From Dimorphilus gyrociliatus (Eukaryota; Annelida; Polychaeta; Dinophilidae): a stretch of DNA of 64,000 bases. The translations under genes and the position numbers were made by a program. The notes under the pieces were generated by a model that was given only the letters and a program-made list of their open reading frames with translations, was not told where the DNA came from and did no database searches. The stretch lies in NCBI GenBank assembly GCA_904063045.1, contig CAJFCJ010000006.1:3054408-3118407 (forward strand). Direction: 5' to 3'. Shown here one piece after another: positions 25,351 to 38,800 of this stretch. Position 1 is the stretch's first letter. Each line of letters begins with the position of its first letter.

Positions 25351-28300
25351 TCAATTCTTATTTAAACTAAAGACTCTTGCAGTTCCGTCATCACTAGCAG
25401 TTAAACAATGAGTAGAATTGCTAAAAATAGAAAAGTCGATAATGAAAATTTAGCAAAAAGCCCAAAATCGAAATTAAAACTTACTTGCACAGTTTAAAAT
25501 CTAAAATAGCACTTTGATGCCCGTTAAATTCAGTTATTAAATTACCGTCCCTAACGTCATATTGTCTAACTGTCCCATCCAACCCGCAGGCAAAAAAAAG
25601 CGGCTGGTCTTTTATAAACTGCAGTTGAACTATTCCAACCTGAAATGTTTTATACACAACAATATATTTCTTATACTTTTGTACTCAATGCGTATCAATT
25701 ACTAATAAAAACCAAAGCCAAAAAGACTTTTACTATTCACTTAAAAACATATATACATATAGAGCCTAATATTAAAAATATTAAGAAAATAAACCATGAA
25801 TTAAAGGATCTAACTACGCGCAGTATTTCAAAGGATTAGCTATTTTTATCTAAAAAAAAAAAGTACCGACACATTAACAGTAGGCTCCAAAGTTACAGCT
25901 TTACAAAGTATATACTTTAATTTTTACTTATTATGACTGGCTACTCTCTGATTTACTGTCAATTGAAAATGTTTCTCGTTCCGTGTATTTATATATGTTT
26001 AAATAAAAGCTATGCATGTGTTTTATGTAAAATGTATGGTATAGCTATTAATGAAGTTTGTTACACTCTTAAACGAGAACAACGTTGGTAAGGTGTATAA
26101 TATATAAATTTTATTGGCATGAAAGTGTAAAATACCATACGTCACGGCAGCTTACGTAGCTTAGTCTTTAAGCTATTATGCAATCAATTTAAAACCGAAA
26201 TGAAGTCGCATAAAAAAATATTTTTAGAATAAACGGGAGCTATGGGTTATTCAATAAAAATCAATCTCTTTTTTAGTTGCTATATAGCTATTTTTTCCTT
26301 TTAGTATAAAGTTTGTCTTAAGACTCTCAATTTACTTTATTAATATTTTATTAATAGTAAGACAATCAATTAGAAAATGAAGTTTAGTATATGCTGAAAA
26401 TAAAGCTGACTTTATTATAATAGGTAGAAAGGGGAAAAAAAGGAATCACGTGACCTTAGTTGAAAAATTACCGATATAGTCATGGGTAACTTTTAAACAT
26501 TATTGTTTACTTGAAGCTGAATATAGTCTCTCTCTGAAAGACTAAATAGAACTTGTATGATAAATGTATATATTCCGTGAAAAGGTGCATTGACTGGAAC
26601 AAAACGTGTCGCTTAAGCGATTTACTTCCAAATGATTTACGTAATGTACTCGCTGTCGGAACAAACAACCCATGAACAAATGACTTCTTACAATAAAAAT
26701 AGAGAGTTGCCATGAAAATAGAGATTTTTTTTCTTTCAGCGCAAAATTTACATTTGCTTTTTGTATTATTATAAAAATATTTAACAAGATCTCAAGCATC
26801 GTTCAAGCGTAAGACCTCTTTTTTCAATCTAAATTTGAACGTTTCAATAGCAATTTAGTTTATAAACGATTTTTAATTTACTTTGAACTATTTAAATTCA
26901 GAATCGTCCGATTATAATAACAATAATACCCTAAATAGCCAAGACGTGATATGTTATAAATTATTCTACTTACCCCAACTTGTATTATATGCCTAATATT
27001 CAAACTTGACAAATCCCAAATATGTATAAGACCGGCTAAAGTAGATGTTACAGCTAGGTTCTGGCTGTAAGACGAAAGGAAATAGCATAAATATAGATTA
27101 CTAAATTTCTAAGAACGTTCGTAAACAAATTAATAAAAGTTTAATAGATTTTTTGACTCAATATAGATCAATTTCGTATAGTTGCTTTTAAATAAATATC
27201 TATAACATTATTTACCCAGGTCTTTAAATCTTTTTTCCTTATTCTGTATATAAGAATAATATTTGAACTAACCTTGTACAAAAACTTAGTCCTTCGACAA
27301 CTTCCTCCTTATTTTCATCCTCTCCCTTTTGATTGCTACTACAGTCAAAATTAGCAATTACTTTTCCATTTTGGGCGTTAATTAGAACGGCGGTAGCATT
27401 TTCGAAACCTGCTATTACTAGCGGTTTATTGGGATGGCATGCAATATTTGAAGTTGGGGCACCAGCTGCCAAATAAGAAAGAAAATTCTAATAATTTCAT
27501 CGAAAAAATGTGTATATAGTACTAACAGGCAGAGGGAATATTAAACTGGACAACTGCATCTTTCAAATTCCAAATTTTTACAGAACCATCACTGTAACCT
27601 GATACTAGACGTTTACCTATAGGAAGGTTAGTAAAAAGAAATAAGGATAATGTATGAATATTTCGTATTTTGGAGTAATATATCTTAGTTATAATTTTTA
27701 ATTAGCTAACCATCTGGTAAAAATGTACCACAACCACTGGTAGTAGCATTGCTTAAAATTTTACAATCGCCAGAAGGGACTTTCCATAACCAAATAGAAC
27801 CATCTGTTGTACCAACTGCAATGACATTCCCACTATGATGCCATTTCAACCACTAAACACGTTTAGATTAAATATGTAACACTCAATTGAATACAATTAG
27901 TGCATAATAAAAAAAATTTATTTCATTCACCTCAATATCACTGCATTCACCAGACCAAGCTATTGACTTGTCGGTCATTTTATAGACTTGCACTAAACCA
28001 GACATGTCAGCTGCCGCTAATAGTTGTCCATCGTGATTAAATGAACTATTGCAAACACTATCTTTAAAACCATTACATTCTAATATAATTTCACTATTTT
28101 CTATGTTCCACACGTAGGCCATGTCGTCTTCTCCTCCAGTTACCACATAAGTTGATGAAGGATTGACATCGACACTAAATACGGAACCTAAAAACAGTAA
28201 TTTAGTGCATTAGATAACTTATATATATTCTATCCACCTTTGTGTTTCTCAAAGACGAGAATAGCATCATCAACGACTAATTCTCCCCCACTAGCCTCAT

Positions 28301-28734
28301 CTTCGTCATTCATTTCGAAATCTGCCAGGTCTTGAGCAAGTTCAGCTGAAGAAGAAAAACAATCCTAAATATTAATATATTAGAGAGTGAAACTCTTTTT
28401 GACAGTAAATTAAATAATATTTTTTGATTCCAATTTGGCAACGTTGAGAGGTTAGGGTCACGTCTTATAATTGTAAAACCTAATTATGTTGCGTGATGTT
28501 GGTAGTGGTGCTTGCTTTAAATCACCACATCTATCAAGAATGTCATCCCAAATTGGTGCATAATTATAATTGATCTGATTACTATATTGCGTTTGAGCTG
28601 TCATAAACGTATAAATCTAAAATTTCATTTAATTAACCTCCTTCGCCCTCCTCGTCTAGGCTAATAACCTCAACAAGTTCTCCCATATCTTCTTCGTTTT
28701 CGTTGGCATTGTTATCGCGTTCGTGATCGGACAT
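25351..28734 (-). CDS. AAMP: AAMP, WD40-repeat protein
   Basis: Nine exons join in phase: 28638-28734, 28238-28345, 27931-28187, 27711-27852, 27527-27616, 27273-27465, 26974-27064, 25485-25639 and 25351-25420. They encode 400 residues (human 434). The product is angio-associated migratory cell protein, a WD40 beta-propeller tied to cell migration; its yeast relative Sqt1 chaperones a ribosomal protein. An acidic N terminus (EEDMGELVEVISLDEEGEG) precedes the propeller, whose blades show VTGGEDDMAYVW, AAADMSGLVQVY, GTTDGSIWLWKVPSGDCK, GYSDGSVKIW and LTASDDGTARVF. These track human AAMP blade by blade. The seventh intron (25640-26973) is unusually long at 1.3 kb. An acceptor-like TTACAG lies 15 bases before the ATG. 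Confidence 0.95.
25640..26973 (-). other. Long AAMP intron
   Basis: This 1.3 kb AT-rich intron has no convincing nested gene. It includes an AATCACGTGACC E-box near 26444. Confidence 0.6.
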
Positions 28735-30214
28735 CTTGATTGCGAAATTCTGTAACATATGAGGATTTAAGAGAATTACTATATTATCGCTCACTAATAA
28801 TTTTAAGTTAAAGCCTTTTACAGAATAAATTATGATTTAGAGAATAGTTGACGATTATGGAGATAAATTATGCTTACAATATCTCACTTTGAATTTAGAA
28901 TTGGGTTGATAAATATTTTGTCTCGAGATAATAGATATGTTATAAAGTCGCGTGTTTTAGGGGGAAAAAAAGAGTAAAAATCGGTATTGCTAAAAGCAAC
29001 AAAGAAATGAACAAAGAGTTCTATTTCCGTCGAATTTCAGAGAATTGATAATAACATTTCAACAAAATATTTTTCTAAAAATATGTATGGTAAAGAATAC
29101 TTTTGACATTAAACATACATTATAAATTGACATATGTGAAAGTTAGTCAATTGCTGTGTGAGAGAAATAAAAGAATAGTTTACTTTATTGATAAACTTTT
29201 TTTCTTATAAATTATTGATTTTTCACTGAAAAATATTTAAATATTCCAGAGGCTAAACTCAATTCGATATGAATAACAATAAATTAAATATAGAATAAAC
29301 TGCACTCTGCATCAGGTGGGGCGGGAGGAAGGGAATTTGTTTTGTTTCATGGAATTTTTATGGAGGAAAACCACTTCTAAACTGTTTGTTTGAATAATGG
29401 CGTAAACAATTTACCTTATAAACCATCAGCACCTGCATACACATTTCTATATCTTAGAATAAATAATTTGTGTACGATCCCTCTTATTAGCATATTCAAA
29501 TAGGTATTTTGAAAATATACAACTCAACTACAAATTCAACTGCTTCTTAGATCTTTTCGTTTGCTGATAGAAAGCAGTTTAGTTTATTGAATATTATAAT
29601 GGAAATTATATTGACTGAATTATTTTTTCATCACAATGTGAATAATAATGAAAATATTCCAATGGTAATCCCTGTAGACCTAATCTATAGAATTATTACG
29701 TTCTTTTTTCAATGAAAAGCTTTTAATACGCCATCAATCAATTCAGTTGATCGAACGCAGTTCTACTCTTTCTAAGCTCTGACCTATATTATCGTCTATT
29801 TATACTGCAATGAAAGTAGCTTTTTTGTGCTGCAGTTCTTTGCATGTTTAGGGTTGAAAGGAAGTTTGATTGATTGCTGGGACGTAAAACAGAATGAAAG
29901 AAGAGGGAAATGATATGGAAATGATATATGATAATTTTTTATTGCTTGTAGCTTTTTTCGAAGTTTTATTAAGTTGCTTAGTTTTGTTAAGATGTCACTT
30001 AAACTCTGGTTAGAAAGTGTAAACCTTTGAAGAAGAACAGGCAAAGCCTGTACAACCTAGTACTAAAGAACTAATTAATGGTAAATTCATTGCATAAAAG
30101 TAATTGAACACAATATTAGTTTCAAGATTCAACTTTTATGAGAAAACCAAAAAAAGTTGCAGTTCAAATTCTCCTTAGAGAAAAATTTTTCAGACATTTT
30201 TTCGTATTTCCCTT
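28735..30214. other. Intergenic region AAMP / DAP
   Basis: This is 1.5 kb between the AAMP promoter and the DAP 3' end. The only open frame of note (29796-30044, minus) has low-complexity AT-driven composition and no family resemblance, so it is not called. Confidence 0.55.
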
Positions 30215-30988
30215 TCAGCGAGGTTGATTAATATGGTGGGTTTGTTGAACGGGCCTTTTCTCTTTAGAAGGAATGGGCTTTTCATGGAATTGTTTTACAG
30301 CTTGAGGAGTAAAGTCTTTGTCCCCTTTTCCAACAGCTCCTGATAAGATGACATCAGAATTTCTATCGGGTTTCGGACTGTAAATGAAAATAAATAAAGT
30401 TTAAGAAAAACTTAGAATGATTGATTTATGTTAAACAGAAACAGTCGCGCACAGTTGCATAAATACCACAATACATCATCATTCGCTTCATGGACTATTT
30501 ATATTCGTATTTACTTAAGATGAAGTTGGCATGATGTATGAACTAAACTTACCATATGTAATTTATCATTGATTTTTCTTTTGTATAGAATATTATTTAG
30601 ATTATATTATATACTATATTAATAATTAGCATAAACGCTATATATCTTATAATGTTATTACAGCATTAATAAACTTCAAATACAATGAAACTTACTCTGA
30701 TCCATATTCTTGCTCTTCCTTCTTTATTTCGTTTGAAGATATCTTTTCATTTTCAGAGTTTCTTCTATGTTGCCCGTGACGACTTCCACCAGCTTTAACT
30801 GTTAAAACGAATTGAAAATTTTGTACTAGATAAAAGATACGCAAATATTGCCAGCATAAACACCGTTAACGTTTTGATTTCGATACATAAAAATACATGT
30901 TCATTACAAAAGCTATTATATTAATTATATATGTATTACCTGCAGGAGGATGTCCTGCAACTAATTCTTTATCGTTAGTGTCAGACAT
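30215..30988 (-). CDS. DAP: Death-associated protein 1 (DAP)
   Basis: Three exons (30940-30988, 30696-30798, 30215-30377) join in phase and encode 104 residues; human DAP has 102. DAP is a small, proline-rich, basic cytosolic protein that restrains autophagy downstream of mTOR. Shared landmarks are LVAGHPPAVKAGG at the N terminus, then DPKPDRNSDVILSGAVGKGD, the GDKDF core, and the C-terminal THHINQPR, which matches the human TQHIQQPR end. Each exon is too short for ORF calling, so the gene is easily missed. The ATG follows an acceptor-like TTGCAG by two bases, so a 5' UTR intron or spliced leader is likely. It lies head-to-head with the coiled-coil gene starting at 31664. Confidence 0.93.
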
Positions 30989-31663
30989 GTCTGCAATACA
31001 AAGTAATAATTATATAACTGAAGACACGTTGTAAGGTTGCTTACTTTCTTATCGATAGTCACAAAAATTGTCGGGCTATCACGCGAGACTTTGGAAATTA
31101 CTACTCTCCGCTTAAGTATTGATCATTTAATACACATCTAAGCACTTTTATGTTATAGACTACTCTAAACGTATATATTTAACTATTTTGCAAATTATAT
31201 CCTCTGCATAGGTTAAAGTTACTGTTTTTATATAAAGAACTATTTTGAATCATTCAATTCAGACCCGCTTCAAATAGCTGACACTATAGTCTGGTTTGTT
31301 TTTTTTCAAACTTTCAAATCGGAACAAACTTTTAAATTTCCCGATTTTTTTCAAGTCATGTTATTTCACTCAACATCAATTTTTTAAAAATAAAACGATA
31401 CAAATCAAAGATATTCTCTTTAAGTAAATAAAGACAAACACTAGTTTATAGCTTTGTAACCCATTTTTCATATGATTCCTTAAATTCGTCTGGCGCAACA
31501 TGTTTAGACTTGAAATAATCTACATAAATACAGCATGAAAAAGGGCTTAGACGGTTGTATAGAGGTGTTTTCTGGCATTTTAGATAACAGTACTTATTTA
31601 TTTAATGTTAAAAATTACTTTTAAAACCAAATTTTCGCAGAAACTGTACGTAAAAAATCAATA
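30989..31663. promoter_or_regulatory. Divergent promoter region DAP / coiled-coil gene
   Basis: This 675 bp spacer lies between two outward-facing starts. It contains an acceptor-like TTTTCGCAG at 31634-31642 shortly before the plus-strand ATG. I see no other clear motif. Confidence 0.5.
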
Positions 31664-33092
31664 ATGGATAAAACAACAATTTCATCAAGAGCAAAAATTA
31701 GTAAATCTGCAGAAAAGTTCAGATCTCGCAGTCTTTCAAGTCATCGTTTTAAACCAAAGAGATGTAACAAAAGAAGAAATGATTTCACTCCAAATGCACT
31801 ATCTCAGTTTAGCGATGACTTATCCTGGCCCTTTGGTCTACCTGGAAACAGCTTACCAGTATCCTTGAATAATTCTGGTAATCATATTATTATAAATCCT
31901 TTAGTTCACTCTGACTTATTTCAATAATGTTCTAAATTAAGAATTCGACAGCTTAAGATTATCTTACCTAATTCTATTTATTTGTATTTTCCTGATAGTC
32001 GAGGCTCATCAAAACAAACCTAAGAGTGACGACGAAAAAGATCCCAATAACCCAATAAAAACAAGAGTTGAAATAGAAACCATTACAGCGCCCTACAACT
32101 CAAGATTACCTACATCAACGCCCACAAAAAAACGAAAGAATCCATCCTCAGTTCATTCCAAAGGATATTTATCGACAATAAAACACATAGAACGTAAGCA
32201 ACATAAAAACTCGAACAAAGAAAATGATGAGGATTGCACATGTTTAGAAGATTTGCAAGCAACAAAATGCGAGTCCAACAATGAACTACCAAGTGAAGGC
32301 ACTGTCACTGATCTTTTGAACGGAAAGGAGAATGTTATTGACAACGATAGTCAAAAAGATTGCATAGAGGATGACATAAAAGAAACTATACCAAAGGAAC
32401 AGGCTCCCAAAGATAATAATTTAAACAATAATAACGGTTCTGAGTCTGTGGAAATAAGGAATACCAACAGAAAAGATGCAAGGGACCACCGTCCATATAT
32501 TTATAGGGATTACAGATCAAAAAGCCGAGAGAGTAGGCGCGATAAATGCCCTCATTGTAAACTATTAAAGGGCGACGCTGGTAATGGCATTCCAAAGACT
32601 AGATTTCATTGCCGTTGTCAGTGTGTTACTAAAGAAGCAAATTCCTCGGAGAGTAGTGAGGAAAGTATTGCTGAGAGTGATGAAGAGGTCGACGATGATG
32701 ATAATCATAGTAACGAAACAGACGACGATGACGGCGATTATGACGACGACGAAGACTGTCATGATAATAACGATGATCATGATATCGAACGTCGTCGAGA
32801 TATTGAAAAGAAAATTGTACGTATTTCTTTTCACTCTTATAATTATCCCCTTCAATACGTAAGGTCTTATATTGAGTACTAAAAATAATATGTTAACCCT
32901 CCCCCTCCTCCAATACATAAAACAGCCTATACTTTATAAAATTTAACATTAACACTCGGCTTAGTAAGCGATAACGAAGAAAAATAAATTGTTTTTCTTT
33001 CAACAGCCATCGTGTTGTTTGCAAACGATAAAACAATTAATGAATAACAGGGATTACAGACATTCTGATGTGGAAGCTAAAGGTTTATATAC

Positions 33093-33154
<62 letters not shown>

Positions 33155-35282
33155 TTACTTATATACTGTATACGTTTATGTATGTAAGCATACGTACAAA
33201 GAATATATTTGTTACTAACAGAATTACATCATCCAACAACACATCGGAAAGAGAAAAAGAGAAAATCAAGTGGAAAGTCTAAAAAAATTTCCAAGAAACC
33301 CAGCGGTAAAATTAGAAAAATAAATAAAGGGAATTACATGTAATTTTTGATTATTTTCATTTCAGTCTCCCCGGACGAAAAGCTAAGTTGGAATACCCAA
33401 TTTAGTCTAGCGCTTTTACCAATAAAGAAAGAAAATGCGGACCTAAGGCGGTAAATATAAAAAGATAACAACTATATTATTATGTATTAGGGAGGAAGAA
33501 TGGAAATATATAAATTATTCTTTATTAGGAAGATAAGACTGTTAGAAGAAAAGAATACGGAAACTGAAAGAAATTTGGCAACAGAATGTAAATAGCTAGA
33601 AATTATAAAATATTTTGCATCTTTTCCTTTATTTTGCTCCTCAATTCAGCTGTTATCATTAAAAATATGAAGGATTTAGAAGATAAGTATTATAAAATAA
33701 ATAAAGTGAATCAACAACTAGAGGATCAAGTTGAGAAGATGAAAGGCGAAAGACAAACTCTTGTAGATATGTTGAAATCACGTGATGATAATCATGAAAA
33801 GATTTCTAGGGTGGGTAACATAATATATATATTTATACTGTATGTATCAATTGAAAGTGATTAAATTTTGTTACTTAGACTTGGCATTCTGAAAAAACTA
33901 GCCTTCTAAAAGAGTTAGAGATTGAAAGAGTTGCGAGAACAACCCTCGAAAAGAAGTATGATAAAGATGTTAAACATTACAAGTTTCTTATCAAGTAATA
34001 TTTATTTTTACCTCTTATTTTTAATTGAAATATTTCGCTACTCTTTACTATTAATTGAAATTTTTGCCTATTTTTATATTTAAATTAAATGCGACTCTTA
34101 GTTACATTTTGTTACAGGGAAATTCAACAGAATTTATCGAGATTGCTATGCGAATTAGGTCAAGAACCACAAGTTATTGTAAATTGTCGTAAAGGCTCAG
34201 AGAAAATTGGACAAGGTTCAACAAGAGGCAGACAATACGAATATTTCGAAAATGACTCTGCCCACAATTCTCACGTCTTTAATTCGAAACCACCAAGCCA
34301 TAGTTTAGAGTTTAAAATGAATCCTAGCTTTGCCAATCAATTTCAAACGCATGGGAAAAAATTAAGTAGCGGCGCACAAAGCGCTGTTGAGAAGATGAAA
34401 AGCCTTATTAAGTACATATCATATATATTTTAATAGTTAAGAACGTACAAGTTTTTTAATTAAATCTCTGTCAATATTTTTATATCTTCTTTTTACAGTT
34501 CAGCAACTGGAGATTTCAACTCTAAACCTTTACAAACTAGCTCACCTAGGAGCAAAACGTCTAACCAAGATTTTTATCCTAATCATTTCGATGAAAGGTC
34601 AGAGAAAACTTCAATTTGGAATGATCAGAATGCAGATTTATATTACTATGATACGAAAAAAATAACGCTCAACGGCTCTTCCATAGATAAGCAGTCTTAT
34701 TCAAGAACGTTATTTGAGAATGGTGTTAGTGAAACGAAATACGGTAAAAGATCTGGTACGAGAAAAAGATACGGAGAGTTAAATACTAATGCTAATGCTT
34801 CTTTGGATAGTTCATCATTAGATTCGGACGATACCTTATTGAATATGGACGCAAAATTGATTAATTCCAAAGAGATTGAAACTATAAATGGAGATGATAC
34901 ATCTACAGAATATTTCTTTTTACCCGGTTGTAATTCACCAGCTAAATTAAAATCTAATAAAGACATTTTAAAAATGACTGCCGACGACGAAGAAGCAGAT
35001 TATGCAAGATTGAACGAGGATAATAATCGACCAATATCTAAACCCATTTCAGAGTATTCCGTTGAAGAATCGAGACTCAGTGTTAGTGAATATTTCAAAA
35101 AGTATGAAAAAACTAGACCTAAATCGGACCTTGTAAGTTCAGTTAGTGTTGATACCTATACAACTGAAAAGAGACAAAAAGACTATACAAACTTTCAAAA
35201 AGGTCTTAGAAGCATAGACGAAAGTATTGCTAAAATTCAAATGCATCTTGTCGAAGATATAGAAACATCTTTTAATAAGTAA
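31664..35282 (+). CDS. Unrecognised 896-residue coiled-coil protein
   Basis: Ten exons join in phase: 31664-31877, 31999-32816, 33007-33082, 33222-33305, 33366-33450, 33529-33587, 33650-33810, 33879-33994, 34118-34411 and 34499-35282. In order they encode a basic N terminus with WPFGLPGNSLPVSL, a Lys/Asn-rich disordered region, a Cys/His cluster (CPHCKLLKG then HCRCQC), a long Asp/Glu stretch of about 50 residues, a basic KKRKSSGKSKK patch, a coiled coil of about 150 residues (EENADLRRKIRLLEEKN onward), the segment NLSRLLCELGQEPQVIV, and a Ser-rich tail with SVSEYFKKYEK. This layout resembles centrosome- or cilium-associated scaffold proteins, but I do not recognise the family and assign no function. 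The Cys cluster might bind zinc. Confidence 0.8.
33096..33152. repeat. (TA)n microsatellite in an intron
   Basis: A near-perfect TA dinucleotide run of about 57 bp lies in the third intron of the coiled-coil gene, followed by TATACTGTATA at 33162. Confidence 0.9.
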
Positions 35283-35802
35283 AAATAAAGGAAAGAAGAG
35301 AATATAGCTAGATAGATCAAATTTTTTTTATCTCTATTAGTAACGTTTATATCATTTATGAATCTTTTGTAACCATTTTAACGTTTGTAAGATCAACAGT
35401 GAACAATTTTTTTAATAATAAATATTCATAAAACTTTATGAATATTCATAATAAAATTATAAAGGGTATCAATAGATATTTATTTAAGCCACAAGCTTTC
35501 CAGGTTTTCTTTTTTTTTGTTAGTTAATTGCTTCAATTCTATTGGATTATTTGTAAGAACTAGTAACATCTGCCAGCTTTTCTAAAAGTTATTCTATTTA
35601 CAAATTATTAATAATAATGATAAATGCTGTACAGCTGTCGGTTTATCGCATTAAAGATTTTTTTTTAACAGAATGAGAAAGATTACGTCTGATTGGATTT
35701 TTATCTTCTTTAACCAAACTTGAAATTTGGCGCATTTAACTGTTTTCTTTTTTTTTTTATAGAAAAAATGTCAATATTTTTTTTATGGAAAAATATTTAT
35801 TA
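35283..35802. other. Tail-to-tail spacer
   Basis: This is 3' flanking DNA of the coiled-coil and HEATR4 genes. A small AT-rich inverted repeat (TTTATGAATATTCATAA) lies near 35434-35451. No gene is seen. Confidence 0.55.
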
Positions 35803-38800
35803 TTATTGTTCTTCCGCCCTTTCTTCTTTATCTTCTGTTTCTTCGCCTACTGCTATTCTTGGCGAGGGAATTCTTATTTCTCCCGACGTAACTGGCCTTG
35901 GGATTGTTATACTACTTGCACGTCCGTCTTCTAGTTCATCTTCATCGCTAAAGTTTTCCGTCACTGTCTCTGTAATAAACGTGCCTGTGTCTTCTTTATT
36001 TAGTATGTATTCAATTTCTTGGTCGGCTGCGGTAGTCAATCTAGATGTTGAGGTTGTCGGTCTGGTTCTATCAGCAGTTTCCACACCAGATTTCGACCTA
36101 TCTAAGGATGGTTTTGCTATTGATTGTTTTGGTTGTAGTTGAGATAAGGATATATATTTGCTTTTCTGTTGGGTGAAAAATTTACTAAATAACAAAACAC
36201 GCCATCTATTGTATATAATATACTTACAATTTCTGGTTCGCCTTTTTTGCGATAAATTAAACGGTTCAGCTGCTCTATTTTCCTCTCTTCTTCATCATTT
36301 AAAGCGATTTGAGCGGATATATTGATTTTAGTATTTAATTGCTTAACATTCTGTTTAATTTTCGACACCATTTCCAGATCTTCAGTAGGACTAATATCCA
36401 TACATTCTAGCGAATTTTTCAATTCTCTGCAATAAAAAGTTTCGTTAGCTTCAATTGAGTTGGGAAAAGTTATAGAAAGGGATATTTACTGTCTTACGAT
36501 TGGACTATCTTCAACCAAATACCTAGCTTGAATAATGTCTCCTACTTGTTTGTTAAAGACTTTTAGACGTTGAAGTGACCTACACGCCTCAGCTCTTATT
36601 CCTGGTTCGCTTTCGAACCTCAAAGCCCAGAGTAATGTTTCAATAATTTTTTCATTAACAACACCGATTGTTCCAAAAGCTTGAATGGCTAAAGCTTTAA
36701 CTTTCCATATAGGATCATAAGTTGCTAAGAAACCTAGCTTGTCTAGGACTAATTCATCCTTGATCTTTAAGCTGGCTGCTGTTATGCAAGCCTCAATTCG
36801 TACCGAAACATATGCATCGTCAAAACATCCAATAAAGGCCGGTAGAAGTTTAGCGGTCATAATACCAAGGTGACCAACTTTACTAATAGCTTCAACTCTC
36901 TCTCTTTCACTGCCAGTCATTATCCTATTACGTAATTCATCATGAACATCCTTACCATGACCCGTTCTTCCTAAGACTTGCGCTGCTGCTTTTCGTACTT
37001 CGCTATGCCAATCAGTCCACATTAATTGCGTAAGTTTATGTACAAGATCCCTATTTATTTGTCCATATAAACTGGGTAAGGTTTTCGCAGCTATAATTCT
37101 ATGCCTCCAGCTAGAGCTATTTAATTTTTCGCCAAGCATCGATTGGACCAAAACGGAATTTTCACTTAATTTTGATAATAAATATTGAGCTCGTTCATGC
37201 CTAATAGTATCTTCCGTATTTAGTAAATGCCATATAATTTCAGTTACAATCTCCGAATCGCATTCTCCATAAAACGACAGACATTGAGCGGCAGTCCATC
37301 TATCTATAGATTTGTCTTTATGCAATGTTTCTCTAAGAATTTGCTCGGCTTTTTTGATTGGTCTTTCAAGGATAAACATTGCTATTGCCGCTGCTCGTCG
37401 AATTTCTTCCGAGTCATCTTCTAAAAGACATTCAATGGCTGTGAATAGTCTTTCCGGTAATAGTTTGGCAATATTTCTAACTTTTTCACCCTTGTCCAAA
37501 TCTATAAGACCTTCCTGAACGGGTGCTCTATATTCAACAGCTCTTGCACAAGTTGATATTGCTTTTAAACGAATATGCGGATGTAAATCGGCCATATCTT
37601 TTATTAGATCGTCAACATCAGCATCACCGTATCTTAAATCTAAATGCCACTTTGATGTCCAATCGTCTACAACTTGCACAAGTACGTTATTAGATCGGGC
37701 AAGGCGTTTTGCTAATGGATCGGGAGACTTCAACCTAAATTTAGTCTCTGTGACAATCTTATCTCTTTCGACGAGTTGCATTTCATCCTAAAAGGAAAAA
37801 ATACTTAAAATAATGATCATAAAAACAAGATTAAGTCACAAAAATAGGTGATAAAGCCAAAAAACAAAGATATCAACTATTCGCCAATCTCCATGCAGCC
37901 AGTCGTTCTCATAATTCATTCAAAGTTCTTTTCAAAAAAAAAACAACGAAAATATGCTTTTCATGCATTTTTTTTATCATTAAAGAGTAAATGTAAATCT
38001 AATCATTCCTATAGCAATCAAACTAATAGCAGCAGATAGAAGAGATACACTCACTATAAATGCAAACAAATGCATTTAATATGGCTTTGCTTGAAGCAGA
38101 AGCTAAGCTGAATTTTAATTTACAAGAGTATAGCCTAACTAATCATGCAGAGATATAATTATATCCCTTGTTGAATAATGCTTTTTAAAAATTAGCAATA
38201 CACTTAAACCTTTTCATCTTCAGCAAAGTGAACGCTACGTTTCGTTTTTTTTATCTTAATTATTTGTTGATTCTCTTTAGGATCAACAAGATTCGCCGTA
38301 TCTTTGGCCTGTTTTTTTTTTAAATTTCGATATTATCTTGTCTTGTTTTAAAGTTGACAAATATTCACATTATTAAATATGTATACAGTATTGATATATG
38401 TGTGTATATTTAGATGATTGATGGACGCTATTCAATTAAGTATACTTACACCAATGGGTTCTGGTAGGGATTCCCATCTTCTGAGACCTTTTTGGTACTT
38501 AAGAGGAGTTTCTACTTTATTTCCTTCGGTTGATGGATACCAGTTTTCAGCCGAAATCGGTTCCTGTTAATATATCTCTTAGTTAATACATGTACCTATA
38601 TATATATATATATCCTGAAATACTAATTATAAACAGAGGCTAAACCAACCTCTTTCTTAAATTTTATTTTATATTTATTATTATTTTTCATAAGAATCAC
38701 ATTCTCTTCGTCTTTTTGATGAACTTGATCAATACCTTTAATTAAAAGGTTCTCGTTAATAACTTATTTAATATATATTACAATTATCGTATCAATTACC

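Noticed and set aside
26507-26799. Overlapping minus-strand frames in the AAMP intron
   Set aside because: No splice or family support; they lie within the intron joining two clear WD40 exons.
29796-30044. 82-codon minus-strand frame between AAMP and DAP
   Set aside because: Low-complexity composition, no homology and no promoter or splice support.
32565-32918. 117-codon minus-strand frame opposite the acidic tract
   Set aside because: Ile/Val-rich mirror of an Asp/Glu repeat on the coding strand.
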